Numbered from the stretch's first letter, positions 17,301-25,867 are shown. The stretch is DNA of 64,000 nucleotides from Aquilonibacter sp963703325 (GCA_963703325.1 OY969805.1:2666001-2730000), one strand, 5' to 3'. Program-made: numbers and translations. Notes: generated from the sequence alone by a model not told the origin.

Positions 17301-17358
17301 AGCCGCACGATGCGGCTGAAGGTTCCGAGCACAGGATGTGCGACCGCCCGAAGGGCGG
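17301..17358. repeat. cluster of three short hairpins between pdxH and carB
   Basis: The 129-nt spacer 17239-17367 holds AGCCGCA-CGA-TGCGGCT (17301-17317), GCACA-GGA-TGTGC (within 17328-17343) and CCGCCC-GAA-GGGCGG (17344-17358). The 17-nt sequence GAGCACAGGATGTGCGA occurs again, exactly, on the minus strand at 35432-35448, also followed by a GAAG-loop hairpin. No T-tract follows, so this is not a standard terminator. Confidence 0.55.
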
Positions 17359-17367
17359 CGGAATCGT

Positions 17368-18009
17368 CTACGGTTGTAAGCGTCGGAGTGACCAGTTTGC
17401 CGCACCCGCGCGTTCGAATGCCAAGCGATCGTGGAGACGGTTTTCCTGTCCCTGCCAAAACTCGAAGTATTCCGGCGCGAGCACGTAGCCACCCCACGAG
17501 TGCGGGCGAGGAACGTCGTGCTCCGCAAAGCGCTCCTGGAAGTGCGCCATACGTTCGGCGAGAATCTCGCGCCGCTCGAGAAATGCGCTCTGCTCGGATG
17601 CCCAGGCCGAGAGCTGATGTCCGCGCGGCCGCGAAGCAAAGTAGCTATCGGATTCGTCCTCGGAGAGCTGCGCGACCGTTCCCTCGATGCGCACTTGCCG
17701 ATGCAGCGGCGCCCAGAAAAACGTCGCGGCGGCGCGTGGATTTTCTTCGAGCTGGGCGGCCTTGCGGCTAAAATACGAGGTATAGAACTGCAGCCCGCGC
17801 CCGTCGAGCCCGCGCAGGAGCACGATCCGCGCGCTCACGCGGCCACGCGCATCCGCGGTCGCAAGGGTCATGGCGTTGGGCTCACGTAATTCCGCACACG
17901 CATAGGCGTCATCGAGCCACGCACGCAGCACGAAGATCGGGTCGCGATCGAGCGCGCTTTCTTCCAGCGGCGGGCTGGTGTAGGCATCGCGACTGCTTTC
18001 GATACTCAC
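17368..18009 (-). CDS. pdxH: pyridoxine/pyridoxamine 5'-phosphate oxidase
   Basis: FMN-dependent oxidase that makes pyridoxal 5'-phosphate. 213 residues, normal length. Family segments: NAMTLATADARGRVSARIV and FYTSYFSRKAAQLEENPRAA (FMN and substrate binding), VRIEGTVAQLSEDESDSYFA, and the C-terminal signature FWQGQENRLHDRLAFER with the active-site Arg and His. The start overlaps the VWA gene by 4 nt, so PLP synthesis is coupled to that module, apparently by position only. Confidence 0.95.
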   Translation of the reverse strand: MSIESSRDAYTSPPLEESALDRDPIFVLRAWLDDAYACAELREPNAMTLATADARGRVSARIVLLRGLDGRGLQFYTSYFSRKAAQLEENPRAAATFFWAPLHRQVRIEGTVAQLSEDESDSYFASRPRGHQLSAWASEQSAFLERREILAERMAHFQERFAEHDVPRPHSWGGYVLAPEYFEFWQGQENRLHDRLAFERAGAANWSLRRLQP

Positions 18010-18920
18010 GGAATTCTCCCGAGACCCAGACCGGCCAACATCGTGACCACGAGCAACACGGCGCCGCTGACAACGAACCCGAGCGCCGCAGCGACGGGCC
18101 GGCGCTCGATCGTCGTCTCATGCCCGAGACGTACCAGCGCGTCATGCAATTGGGTCGCATTCTCGGCGCGCGCGTATGCACCCCCGCTCGCTTCGGCGTA
18201 GCCTTGAAGCGCACTTTCGTCGATCGTGGACTCTTCGCCGCCGATGACATCGCCGTTCGGCGTTCCAATGCCGATCGTGTAGACCGGCACGTGATGCGCA
18301 CCGAAATACTCCGCCATCTGCTGGGGATCGACGCCGGTGTTGTTCACGCCGTCGGTGATGAGCACGACGACGCGGTGGCCCGTCGGCGGAAACTGTGCCG
18401 CGGCCAATTGTAGCGCGTCGCCGATCGCAGTTGCACCGTTGGGCGCCGGAATCTGGTCGAGTGCGGCCAGCGTCGTTTCCTTATTGGCACTCAGCGGTGC
18501 GATCAGTTCCGCGTTGCCGGAAAACGTGATGAGCCCGATCCGCACCCCGGCCGGCGCCTCCTGGATAAAGGCGCGCGCGGCGCTCGTGGCTGCAGCAGCG
18601 CGTGTCGGCGTCACATCGGTTGACGCCATCGAGCCCGACGTGTCGATGCAGATGAATACGTCGCCGTCGGCAACCGGGACCGGCAGGCGTAGATGCGGCC
18701 CCGCGAGCCCCACGACCAGCGCGGCGAGCGCAACGATCCAGGCAGCGCGAAACAGCCGGATCGGCCAGCGGCGCGGCCGGATTGCCGATTCGAGAAATGG
18801 GAGGCTCGAATAGCGAAGCGCTTGCGTATCGGTTCGCGCTTCGGCGCGCCGGTACAGCAGCGTGAGCACAAACGCCGCGATCGCGCCTGCGATGAGAACC
18901 CACGGCGCATCGAAGGTCAT
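18006..18920 (-). CDS. BatA-like VWA-domain membrane protein
   Basis: 304 residues: N-terminal helices at about 5-22 and 55-75, a von Willebrand A domain with an intact metal site (D93-T-S95-G-S97, then Thr/Asp in LITDGVNNTG), and a C-terminal helix at about 278-300. This is the BatA/BatB arrangement in MoxR-DUF58-VWA operons, thought to help assemble or mature envelope proteins with the MoxR ATPase. It follows DUF58 with a 4-nt overlap and precedes pdxH with another. Only one VWA gene is present, where Bat operons often have two. Confidence 0.9.
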   Translation of the reverse strand: MTFDAPWVLIAGAIAAFVLTLLYRRAEARTDTQALRYSSLPFLESAIRPRRWPIRLFRAAWIVALAALVVGLAGPHLRLPVPVADGDVFICIDTSGSMASTDVTPTRAAAATSAARAFIQEAPAGVRIGLITFSGNAELIAPLSANKETTLAALDQIPAPNGATAIGDALQLAAAQFPPTGHRVVVLITDGVNNTGVDPQQMAEYFGAHHVPVYTIGIGTPNGDVIGGEESTIDESALQGYAEASGGAYARAENATQLHDALVRLGHETTIERRPVAAALGFVVSGAVLLVVTMLAGLGLGRIP

Positions 18921-19696
18921 GGAACGCCGAAGGCGGCGTGCAGCGATGCGACGCCGTTTCGTTCCTCGAGGACGCCGGTACGCCAGCCGGCTCGTGCAAA
19001 CTGCTGCATCACGGTGTCTTCGCGCATGCGTACGGCATCGCGAAACGCGGCGCGTTCACGTTTGCCGAGATAGACGCGCAGTGTGCCGCCTTCTGCTCCG
19101 GCGAAGCGTACCATGCCACCCAACGGCAGTCCGTCAAACCATGGATCGCGGGCAATGAGCGCCGTGCAATCGCACCATGCGCCGAGGCGTGAAAGCAGGT
19201 CGTCGTGGCGCGCGTCGAGTTCATACCAATCGCTGATTGCAAGCAGTGCGGTTCCGCGGCGCAGTGCCGCGCGCGCTGTTTCGAGCGCACCGCCGAGTTC
19301 AAACGGCGCGCTAGGAAGCGCGTGCGCGGGACCCGCGAAATCGTTCCCGACGCGCATGAGACGGTCGCCGCTGCGCGCCGCAGCGAACCAGGCTGTAGCG
19401 GCTTCTTCCGCCGCAACAAGAAGCGTCCGTTCACGGCCGACCTGCATCGACGGCGTGTCATCGACGAGGACCGCAAGCGTCAGCGCTACGTCTTCTAATA
19501 CCACGCGCGTCTGCAGATCGCCGGCCCGCGCCGTCGCGGCCCAATCGATGCGCCGCACGTCGTCGCCGGGAACGTACGCGCGCAGTTCGACGAACTCATA
19601 CCCGTCGCCCCGATACGTGGTCGGAGACCCCGCGCCGAAACTCCGCGGGCGCCGTTTCCCGCGCAACAACGCATCGCGTAGCGTCAGCGTCGCCAT
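18917..19696 (-). CDS. DUF58 domain protein
   Basis: 259 residues. The DUF58 core motif YEFVELRAYVPGDDVRRIDW lies at about 33-52, followed by a VWA-like fold without a complete metal site. DUF58 proteins sit between MoxR ATPases and VWA membrane proteins and are taken to form one complex with them. The start abuts the MoxR stop (1-nt overlap) and its end overlaps the VWA gene by 4 nt. No membrane helices are evident, so it is probably peripheral to the inner membrane. Confidence 0.9.
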   Translation of the reverse strand: MATLTLRDALLRGKRRPRSFGAGSPTTYRGDGYEFVELRAYVPGDDVRRIDWAATARAGDLQTRVVLEDVALTLAVLVDDTPSMQVGRERTLLVAAEEAATAWFAAARSGDRLMRVGNDFAGPAHALPSAPFELGGALETARAALRRGTALLAISDWYELDARHDDLLSRLGAWCDCTALIARDPWFDGLPLGGMVRFAGAEGGTLRVYLGKRERAAFRDAVRMREDTVMQQFARAGWRTGVLEERNGVASLHAAFGVP

Positions 19697-20628
19697 TATG
19701 GCACCGGAACGCGTGCGATCAATGTTTCGAGCACGCGCGTCGCGCCGCCATCGTTCGCCACGCGGAAGTTGAAGCCGATACGGTGGCGCAGCGCCAGGGG
19801 CGCAACGCTGCGCACGTCATCAGGGACTGCGTAATCACGTTGCTCGAGCAGCGCCTTGGCGCGCGCGAGGTTTGCGATTGCCAGCGTGGCGCGCGGGCTT
19901 GCGCCGTAGTCGATTGCCGGATGCGCCGCCTCTCTCGTCACGACGACCAGCTCGACGATGTAGCGCTTGAGCGCGTCATCGATGTGAATGCTGTGCGCTT
20001 GGGCGCGCCATTCGCGCACCGCGTCCAGCGTTGCAACCGGCGCGATCACCGGCGCGTCGGCAATAGCGAAGCGTTCGAGAATCGCAAGCTCCTGCGCACG
20101 TGAAGGATAGCCGACGTCAACTTTGAGGAGGAAGCGATCCAGCTGTGCGACCGGGAGCGCGTACGTGCCTTCGGAATCGAGCGGGTTCATCGTGGCCATC
20201 ACGATAAACGGGTCGGGCAGCGGATGGGTTTGCGGGCCGATCGTGACCTGGCGTTCTTGCATCGCTTCAAGCAAGGCGGACTGCACTTTTGCCGGCGCGC
20301 GGTTGATCTCGTCGGCGAGTACGACGTTGGCGAAGATCGGTCCACGCACGGTCGCGAAGGCGCTCTCGCGCTGATCGAAAATCCGCGTACCGACGATGTC
20401 GCTCGGCAAGAGATCGGGCGTGAATTGAATGCGCTTGAACTCACCGTGCAATGCGTCGGCGAGGCTGCGGCACGCGAGCGTCTTCGCGAGGCCGGGCGGA
20501 CCCTCGAGGAGCACGTGTCCGCCGCACAATAGTCCCAGCAGCAAGCCCTCGATCACGCCCTCTTGGCCAACAATCGTGCGCTCCAGCGCGCGGCCGACGA
20601 TCGCGGGCCCGGTTCCCTCGTTCCTCAT
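19696..20628 (-). CDS. MoxR-family AAA+ ATPase
   Basis: 310 residues with Walker A LLEGPPGLAKT (40-50), Walker B VVLADEINRAPAKVQ, the MoxR signature LLEAMQERQVTIG and sensor region VMATMNPLDSEGTYALP. MoxR ATPases act as chaperones or metal/cofactor insertases working with VWA-domain partners. It follows the BatD-like gene with a 4-nt overlap and precedes DUF58 and VWA genes, a complete module order. Confidence 0.95.
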   Translation of the reverse strand: MRNEGTGPAIVGRALERTIVGQEGVIEGLLLGLLCGGHVLLEGPPGLAKTLACRSLADALHGEFKRIQFTPDLLPSDIVGTRIFDQRESAFATVRGPIFANVVLADEINRAPAKVQSALLEAMQERQVTIGPQTHPLPDPFIVMATMNPLDSEGTYALPVAQLDRFLLKVDVGYPSRAQELAILERFAIADAPVIAPVATLDAVREWRAQAHSIHIDDALKRYIVELVVVTREAAHPAIDYGASPRATLAIANLARAKALLEQRDYAVPDDVRSVAPLALRHRIGFNFRVANDGGATRVLETLIARVPVP

Positions 20629-21503
20629 CGCGTCATGCGCTCCAGTTGTGCGATGGCTGCTGCCACCGCCGGCGGTACATCCACATCGTGCGTAAAGCCC
20701 GCGCGCTCGAGTGCGCGCAGCAGGTTGCGAACCTCCGGATCGGCTGCGAGCGGACGGCGTAACACGTCGGCAAGCGTTTCGGCATCGGTCGCTCCGACCA
20801 TTGCGCGGACGATGTGCCGAGCGCGCATCGCGCCTGCGCGCGTACGATCGCGCTGCAGTACCGTCAACGCTTCACGCAGCGACGTTTGCGGATCGCGCAC
20901 GACCGGAGTTGGAGCAGCAAGGGTGACGACCGGCAGCGGGGCCGGGCGGCGACGTACGAGCGTTGCGACCAGGAACACGATCCCGACGAGCCCGGCAAGT
21001 ATCAGCGCCAAGCGCACGAGCGCGGAAAGCAGCGTGCGCAGCCCTTGCCAGGCGCCGCCCGCGGCTGCGATCGCCGCCCCCGGGCCGGCCACGTGCAGCG
21101 TGAGCGAATTCGACGAGTAGCGGAAGTTCTTGCCGTTACGTGCGTCGGTTGCGTCGAGCGTCACCGGTGCGATGGTGATCGGGCCCGAATGGTGGGCGAC
21201 CACGGTGATTATTTCGCGATAGGTCGATCCGCTACGTGATGCAACCGTCGTTCGCTCGCTGCCCAGAAGTTCCAACTCGGCGAGAATCGGTAAGTCGAGG
21301 TTATCGAGCTCGGTGATGCGCTCGCGAACGTGTGCCGTCACGATCAAGTGAAAGGGCACCTCGATATGCGGCGTGGTGGTGTCCGCGGCCAGAGTCAGTT
21401 GCGTCACCGTCAAGCGTTGCAAGCTCTGCGCACGGAGCGGCGCGAGCGTAGCGCACGCGACGAGGACTAGCGCGAGGGCGCCGACGCGACCGTAGATAGC
21501 CAT
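20625..21503 (-). CDS. BatD-like exported membrane protein
   Basis: 292 residues: signal peptide (about 1-25), an extracytoplasmic beta-rich region with TPHIEVPFHLIVTAHVRERI and TITVAPV-like strands (about 30-140), a transmembrane helix near 160-183, and a cytoplasmic tail rich in Ala/Arg (about 190-290). Position and layout resemble BatD in aerotolerance-type operons, but the sequence match is loose and the name is by context. ATG 21503 lies 37 nt inside the end of carA, so it depends on carA transcription and perhaps translation. Confidence 0.75.
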   Translation of the reverse strand: MAIYGRVGALALVLVACATLAPLRAQSLQRLTVTQLTLAADTTTPHIEVPFHLIVTAHVRERITELDNLDLPILAELELLGSERTTVASRSGSTYREIITVVAHHSGPITIAPVTLDATDARNGKNFRYSSNSLTLHVAGPGAAIAAAGGAWQGLRTLLSALVRLALILAGLVGIVFLVATLVRRRPAPLPVVTLAAPTPVVRDPQTSLREALTVLQRDRTRAGAMRARHIVRAMVGATDAETLADVLRRPLAADPEVRNLLRALERAGFTHDVDVPPAVAAAIAQLERMTR

Positions 21504-22558
21504 TGGGCGAAAAGGCGGCGCGCGTCGAATGGTCCCGGTGAGGCCTCGGGATGGAATTGAACCGCCGCAATCGGCAAGCGGCGGTGCCGGAACCCTTCGT
21601 TGGTGCCGTCGTTGAGGTTGGTCATCGTCGGCTCGAGATCGGATGGCATCGTGCGCGCATCGACGGCGTAACCGTGATTGTGCGCCGTGATCAAGACTTC
21701 ATCGCGAACGAGATCTTTGACCGGCTGGTTTCCGCCGCGATGACCATAGGGAAGTTTATAGGTTTGTGCGCCGCAGGCGAGCGCCAAGAGTTGATGGCCT
21801 AGGCACACACCGAAGAGCGGTTTGCGCCCGAGCAATCCGCGCAGCGTGTCGATCGTTTGCTGCAAATCGGTCGGATCGCCGGGGCCGGGTGAGATGAAAA
21901 TAGCATCGGGATCGCCCTGTAGCAGCTCTTCCTCGCTCGCGTTATACGGTACGACCGTCACCTCGCTGCCAAGCGCGGTAAGCTCGCGCAAAATTGCGCG
22001 CTTGACACCGCAGTCGATCAATGTCACGCGGATACCCCCGCGCGTGCCTTCGACGTGCCGTTCGCGTGCGGCGACACTTGGAACGAGCGCAGCCGTGCTT
22101 GCCGTACGCACGAACGTCGTGAGCTCGCGCTCGGCGCGTTCGAGGGCGTCGTCGCCGACCGCAAGCGCTGCCCAAATGGTGCCGTGTTCGCGCAGCGCGA
22201 TCGTGATGGCACGCGTATCAGCGCCGATCATCGTCGGAATCTTCTGATCGTTGAGCCAATCCGGTAACGCCGCCTTGCTCAAATAGTGCGAGGGGTGGCG
22301 CGCGATCTCTTTGATGATCGTGCCACTGACGCAGGCGCGCGGATACTGCGCCGCGCTCCCGGAAATGCCGTAGTTTCCGATCAACGGATAGGTGAAGGTC
22401 AGAATCTGTCCGGCGTACGACGGGTCGGTCAGCGCTTCTTCATAGCCGGTCATTCCGGTGTAAAAGACCGCTTCGCCAAGGGCAATGCCCTGGTGGCGCA
22501 AGCCGAAGCCGTCGAAGCGCGAGCCGTCGGCGAGAAAGAGTGCGGCGGGGGTGGTCAT
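21467..22558 (-). CDS. carA: carbamoyl-phosphate synthase small subunit (glutaminase)
   Basis: Hydrolyses glutamine and channels ammonia to CarB. 363 residues from ATG 22558. The N-terminal domain starts AALFLADGSRFDGFG; the class I amidotransferase triad is C252 (FGVCLGHQLLALA), H336 and E338 (QFHPEASPGP). An ATG six codons upstream (22576) is possible but its region is part of the 22-nt inverted-repeat arm. No clear ribosome site precedes either start: the 3 nt before ATG 22558 directly follow the repeat, which suggests the element controls initiation. Followed by the Bat-like module and not by carB. Confidence 0.95.
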   Translation of the reverse strand: MTTPAALFLADGSRFDGFGLRHQGIALGEAVFYTGMTGYEEALTDPSYAGQILTFTYPLIGNYGISGSAAQYPRACVSGTIIKEIARHPSHYLSKAALPDWLNDQKIPTMIGADTRAITIALREHGTIWAALAVGDDALERAERELTTFVRTASTAALVPSVAARERHVEGTRGGIRVTLIDCGVKRAILRELTALGSEVTVVPYNASEEELLQGDPDAIFISPGPGDPTDLQQTIDTLRGLLGRKPLFGVCLGHQLLALACGAQTYKLPYGHRGGNQPVKDLVRDEVLITAHNHGYAVDARTMPSDLEPTMTNLNDGTNEGFRHRRLPIAAVQFHPEASPGPFDARRLFAQWLSTVASAPSR

Positions 22559-22561
22559 TTC

Positions 22562-22795
22562 AGTGTGGTGCCCCATGAGTTCGATGCGTAAAGCTGACGC
22601 CTTTGCCGGAGACCGGCCGAGGAAGGATGAGCGACAAAAGCAGTGCTTTGCGAGTGAAGAGTGACGACGGCCGGGCCCGGCAAAGCGTCAGCCCGTGGGG
22701 TCGCGGCGGCCGAAGCGCTATGCTTCCTCCCCGCGCCTTGCCGGCGCGTTCCGGCGCTCGCGACTTTATGTACCGAACTCATGGGGCACCACACT
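22562..22795. repeat. 234-bp element with perfect 22-nt terminal inverted repeats upstream of carA
   Basis: Arms AGTGTGGTGCCCCATGAGTT+CG (22562-22583) and its exact complement (22774-22795) enclose 190 nt. The similarity continues imperfectly inward. Inside, 22593-22609 pairs with 22677-22692 (one bulged base) and is extended by CCGGCCG (22613-22619) with CGGCCGG (22668-22674), and smaller hairpins include GAAGC-GCTAT-GCTTC near 22712-22726. There is no convincing open frame and no obvious target duplication. It fills nearly all the space between carA (minus) and marC (plus). Either a structured leader or non-coding RNA, or a small non-autonomous mobile element. Confidence 0.75.
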
Positions 22796-22851
22796 AAAGA
22801 AAAGCCGGTTAAACGAAGGGCCCGCGCAAACCTGGAATAAAGGCGCTGGGA

Positions 22852-23484
22852 ATGGACTGGCATTTCGGCGCGACCGCCTTTGCGACCGCGATAACCATCA
22901 TCGACCCGATCGGCATGATTCCGATCACGGCGGCAACCACCGCGCATTTCGACCATGCGAAGCGCAATCGCATCGTCGATCAGGCGGTGCTCGTTGCGGG
23001 TGTCGTCATGCTCGCGATGGGCCTGGTGGGTCCGTGGCTGCTCGATTACCTCGGCATCACGTTGCCGGCGTTTGGCATTGCGGGCGGCATCCTGCTCTTT
23101 CTTATCGCGATCGACATGCTCTTCGCGCGTCCCACCGGTGCGCGCGCGACCAGCGAGGAAGAACGGGTCGCACGTGAGGGAGAGAATCCGGCCGTCTTTC
23201 CATTGGCGATTCCGATGATCGCCGGACCCGGCACGCTCGCGACCGTCCTGCTGTTGGTCAATCTCACACATGGAGATCCCGCACGCGTCGTGCTCGTCTT
23301 AGTCGCCTATGCTGCCGCGCTTGCGATCGCGTGGTTATGCATGCGCGGCGCGGCGCGATATCTGCACCGGCTCGGTACCACCGGCATTCACGTGATCACG
23401 CGGGTGTTCGGCATCATTTTGGCCGCGCTCGCGGTACAATTCGTTATCAACGGTATCTTGCAGACCCCACTGGTCCGGCACTGA
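22852..23484 (+). CDS. marC: MarC-family integral membrane protein
   Basis: 210 residues with about six hydrophobic segments and the MarC pattern AFATAITIIDPIGMIPI at the start (here with FDH... following) and PLAIPMIAGPGTLATVLLL at about 120-140. MarC proteins are six-span inner-membrane proteins of unresolved transport function; the old link to multiple antibiotic resistance was not upheld. ATG 22852 has AAGG about 9 nt upstream. It is divergent from carA and shares the inverted-repeat element as its upstream region. Confidence 0.9.
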   Translation: MDWHFGATAFATAITIIDPIGMIPITAATTAHFDHAKRNRIVDQAVLVAGVVMLAMGLVGPWLLDYLGITLPAFGIAGGILLFLIAIDMLFARPTGARATSEEERVAREGENPAVFPLAIPMIAGPGTLATVLLLVNLTHGDPARVVLVLVAYAAALAIAWLCMRGAARYLHRLGTTGIHVITRVFGIILAALAVQFVINGILQTPLVRH

Positions 23485-23499
23485 TTACGAGGAGCTCCC

Positions 23500-23673
23500 A
23501 TGGAAAACGATGATCCGCCCGCTGAACAGATGATTCACGATCTGGGTATCGATCCGGCACTGGAGATCGATTCAGATCAACGTGCCGAGCTGCTGCGCCG
23601 TTGGCACAAAGAGTTTGGAAGCCGCTACGGGAGTGAGCCCGACGTTAAGGGCGACCTCGAAGGCGACGAATAA
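23500..23673 (+). CDS. small acidic protein, 57 residues, unknown function
   Basis: A soluble 57-residue protein from ATG 23500 with GAGGAG about 6 nt upstream and 15 nt after marC, so co-transcribed with it. It is strongly acidic, starts MENDDPPAEQMIHDLGIDPA and has a central helix RAELLRRWHKEFGSRY. The stop TAA directly abuts the stop of convergent pyrC. No family recognised. The good ribosome site and close spacing support it as real. Confidence 0.72.
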   Translation: MENDDPPAEQMIHDLGIDPALEIDSDQRAELLRRWHKEFGSRYGSEPDVKGDLEGDE

Positions 23674-24933
23674 CTAAACCGTAAAACGAAGTTCGCCGTT
23701 GACGATGGTTGCGACCGCGCGACGCGGCAGCGTGCGACCGTCGAATGGCGTGCTCTTTCCTTTGGAAGCAAATGCCGACGCATCGACGGCCCACGGACGC
23801 TCGGCGAAGATCGTAACGTCAGCCGGCGCTCCGACGCGCAGCGTCCCGCCCCCGACGTTGAGGATACGCGCGGGATTCGTCGAGAGCAGTTCAACGAAGC
23901 GGGTCAAAGGAAGATCCGGCAACGCGAGGGCGTAAGCGCCAAGTGCGATCTCAAGTCCGGTAAAGCCGACCGAGGCGCCGCGCAAGTCTCCGCGCTTCTC
24001 TTGCGCGGTGTGCGGCGCGTGATCGGTAGCAAAGACGTCGATCGTGCCGTCGCGGACCGCGTCACGCAACGCGCGCGCGTCGGCTTCGCTGCGTAGCGGC
24101 GGATTGACTTTCGCAGCCGCGCCGCGTTCGCGGACCGCTTCGTCGGTAAGCAAGAGATGATGCGGCGTGACCTCGCAGGTTGCGGCGCCGCCCTGCGCGC
24201 GCGACCAACGCAGCAGCTCGAGGGCGCGGGCGCTCGAGAGATGCGCGATGTGCCACGCCTTCCCGGTGTCGAGCGCAATGAGGAGATCGCGAGCCACGAT
24301 GACGTCTTCGCTCGTGGTCGATACGCCCTCGACGCCGAGCGCATCGGCGACCGGGCCGGCGTTCATCACGGCCTCGCCTTTGAGATCTTCGTCTTCGGCA
24401 TGCGAAATGAAGACGCCGGGGACGTCGCGCGCGCGTAACGCTGCGTCGCGCAGGACACGAGCGTTCATCACCGTGTTGCCGTCGTCTGAGAACGCGACCG
24501 CCCCGGCAGCGCGCAGCGCGTCGAAATTCACGCTGTGCGTCCCGGCACGCCCCCGCGTAATCGCCCCGACGGGATACACGCGGCAACGTCCGTCGCGCGC
24601 GACAAGTGCCATTAACTGCGCAAGGACGTCGACCGAATCGAGCGGGGGGCGCGTGTTCGGCATGCAGGCAATGGCCGTGAATCCGCCTTGCAGCGCCGCC
24701 TGCGTACCGGTCGCGATCGTCTCTTTCTCGGGAAAGCCAGGTTCGCGCAGGTGGACGTGCATGTCGATGAAGCCCGGTGCGACGATGGCATTGGCGGCAT
24801 CGATCACGGTGTCGCCGGGTCTGGTCACAAGGTGTTCGCCGATCTCCGCCACGCGGCCGTCCACGATGCGGACGTCGCGCAGCGCGTCGACGCCTTCGGA
24901 CGGATCGATCAGCCGACCCCCGCGAATCAACAT
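23674..24933 (-). CDS. pyrC: dihydroorotase (type I)
   Basis: Third step of pyrimidine synthesis: cyclises carbamoyl aspartate to dihydroorotate. 419 residues, type I length. Metal ligands appear as FIDMHVHLREPG (HxH), a His in VFISHAEDE, a His in AWHIAHLSSARAL, and the catalytic Asp in FATDHAPHT. Starts at ATG 24933, 16 nt after pyrB, as the last gene of valS-pyrR-pyrB-pyrC. Its stop touches that of the small acidic gene on the other strand. Confidence 0.95.
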   Translation of the reverse strand: MLIRGGRLIDPSEGVDALRDVRIVDGRVAEIGEHLVTRPGDTVIDAANAIVAPGFIDMHVHLREPGFPEKETIATGTQAALQGGFTAIACMPNTRPPLDSVDVLAQLMALVARDGRCRVYPVGAITRGRAGTHSVNFDALRAAGAVAFSDDGNTVMNARVLRDAALRARDVPGVFISHAEDEDLKGEAVMNAGPVADALGVEGVSTTSEDVIVARDLLIALDTGKAWHIAHLSSARALELLRWSRAQGGAATCEVTPHHLLLTDEAVRERGAAAKVNPPLRSEADARALRDAVRDGTIDVFATDHAPHTAQEKRGDLRGASVGFTGLEIALGAYALALPDLPLTRFVELLSTNPARILNVGGGTLRVGAPADVTIFAERPWAVDASAFASKGKSTPFDGRTLPRRAVATIVNGELRFTV

Positions 24934-24949
24934 CCGTGAAGTATCAGCG

Positions 24950-25867
24950 TCAGCGTACGCGCGCCCGCGAGCCGTTCACCAGCAGATCCAGCACGGCCAT
25001 GCGGATGTAGACGCCGTGATGCACCTGCCGCGCGTAGCGCCAGCCGGCAAACTCGAGCACGGTGTCGTCGAGCTCCATGCCGCGATTATACGGCCCCGGA
25101 TGCATGACGATCGCCTGCGGATGCAGCCGCGCGAGGCGGCGGCCGTTCAATTGATAGCGTTCGACGTACTCCCGATCGTCAATCGGCATCTTTGCAAAGC
25201 GTTCGCGCTGAATCCTCAGGAGAATCACGGCGTCGGACTGCTCCAAGGCGCTATCGAGATCACGGACGATCGTCGCACCGGCGATCGCGTCGTCGGCGCT
25301 CAAGAAACATTCGGGTCCGACGAGCAGCGTCCGAGCCCCCAACCGCGCGAGACCAAGGACCGTGGAGTGGGCGACCCGCGAGTGCGCGACGTCGCCGACG
25401 ATTGCGATCGTGCGTCCCTCGAGCGACCCAAACTCGTCGCGCAGCGTGAAAAGATCGAGCAGCGCTTGCGTGGGGTGCGCGTGCGACCCGTCGCCCGCGT
25501 TGATCACGTGGCCGTCGAACGCCGCCGCCATTCGCGCGGGAAAACCGGCATCGGGATGACGGATGACGATGACGCCGATGCCCATGGCGGAAAGCGTCAG
25601 CATCGTGTCTTCCACGGTCTCGCCCTTGGTCGCGAGGCTCAGATCCTTAGGTGACAGATTGACGACGTTGGCGCCGAGTCGCATCTGCGCAAGATTGAAG
25701 GAAGTAAATGTTCGCGTGCTTTGCTCAAAAAAAAGGTTGACTGCGTCAACCCCGTCCAGCAAACGTCCCGGCGCGTGGGCTTCGAATGACCGCGTCTCTT
25801 CGAAGATCGCCTCGATCTCATCGGCCGAGAGATCGTCGAGATCGATGAGGCTACGTCGCGTGCGCAT
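24950..25867 (-). CDS. pyrB: aspartate carbamoyltransferase catalytic subunit
   Basis: Joins carbamoyl phosphate and aspartate. 305 residues. The carbamoyl-phosphate site reads LFFEQSTRTFTSFNLA (STRT kept, E-P of the usual EPSTRT is EQ), the domain linker has DGSHAHPTQALLDLFTL, and the C-terminal half has MHPGPYNRGMELDD. No pyrI regulatory gene is present, as expected where PyrR controls the pathway. The start overlaps pyrR by 17 nt. Confidence 0.96.
   Translation of the reverse strand: MRTRRSLIDLDDLSADEIEAIFEETRSFEAHAPGRLLDGVDAVNLFFEQSTRTFTSFNLAQMRLGANVVNLSPKDLSLATKGETVEDTMLTLSAMGIGVIVIRHPDAGFPARMAAAFDGHVINAGDGSHAHPTQALLDLFTLRDEFGSLEGRTIAIVGDVAHSRVAHSTVLGLARLGARTLLVGPECFLSADDAIAGATIVRDLDSALEQSDAVILLRIQRERFAKMPIDDREYVERYQLNGRRLARLHPQAIVMHPGPYNRGMELDDTVLEFAGWRYARQVHHGVYIRMAVLDLLVNGSRARVR

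Noticed and set aside
22551..22800. Target-site duplication flanking the 22-nt inverted repeats
   Set aside because: The bases outside the arms (ATTTC and AAAGA) do not match as a direct repeat; mobile origin is therefore unproven.
22559..23271. Minus-strand open frame over the inverted-repeat element and marC
   Set aside because: It is composition-driven, antisense to marC, and no family features appear.
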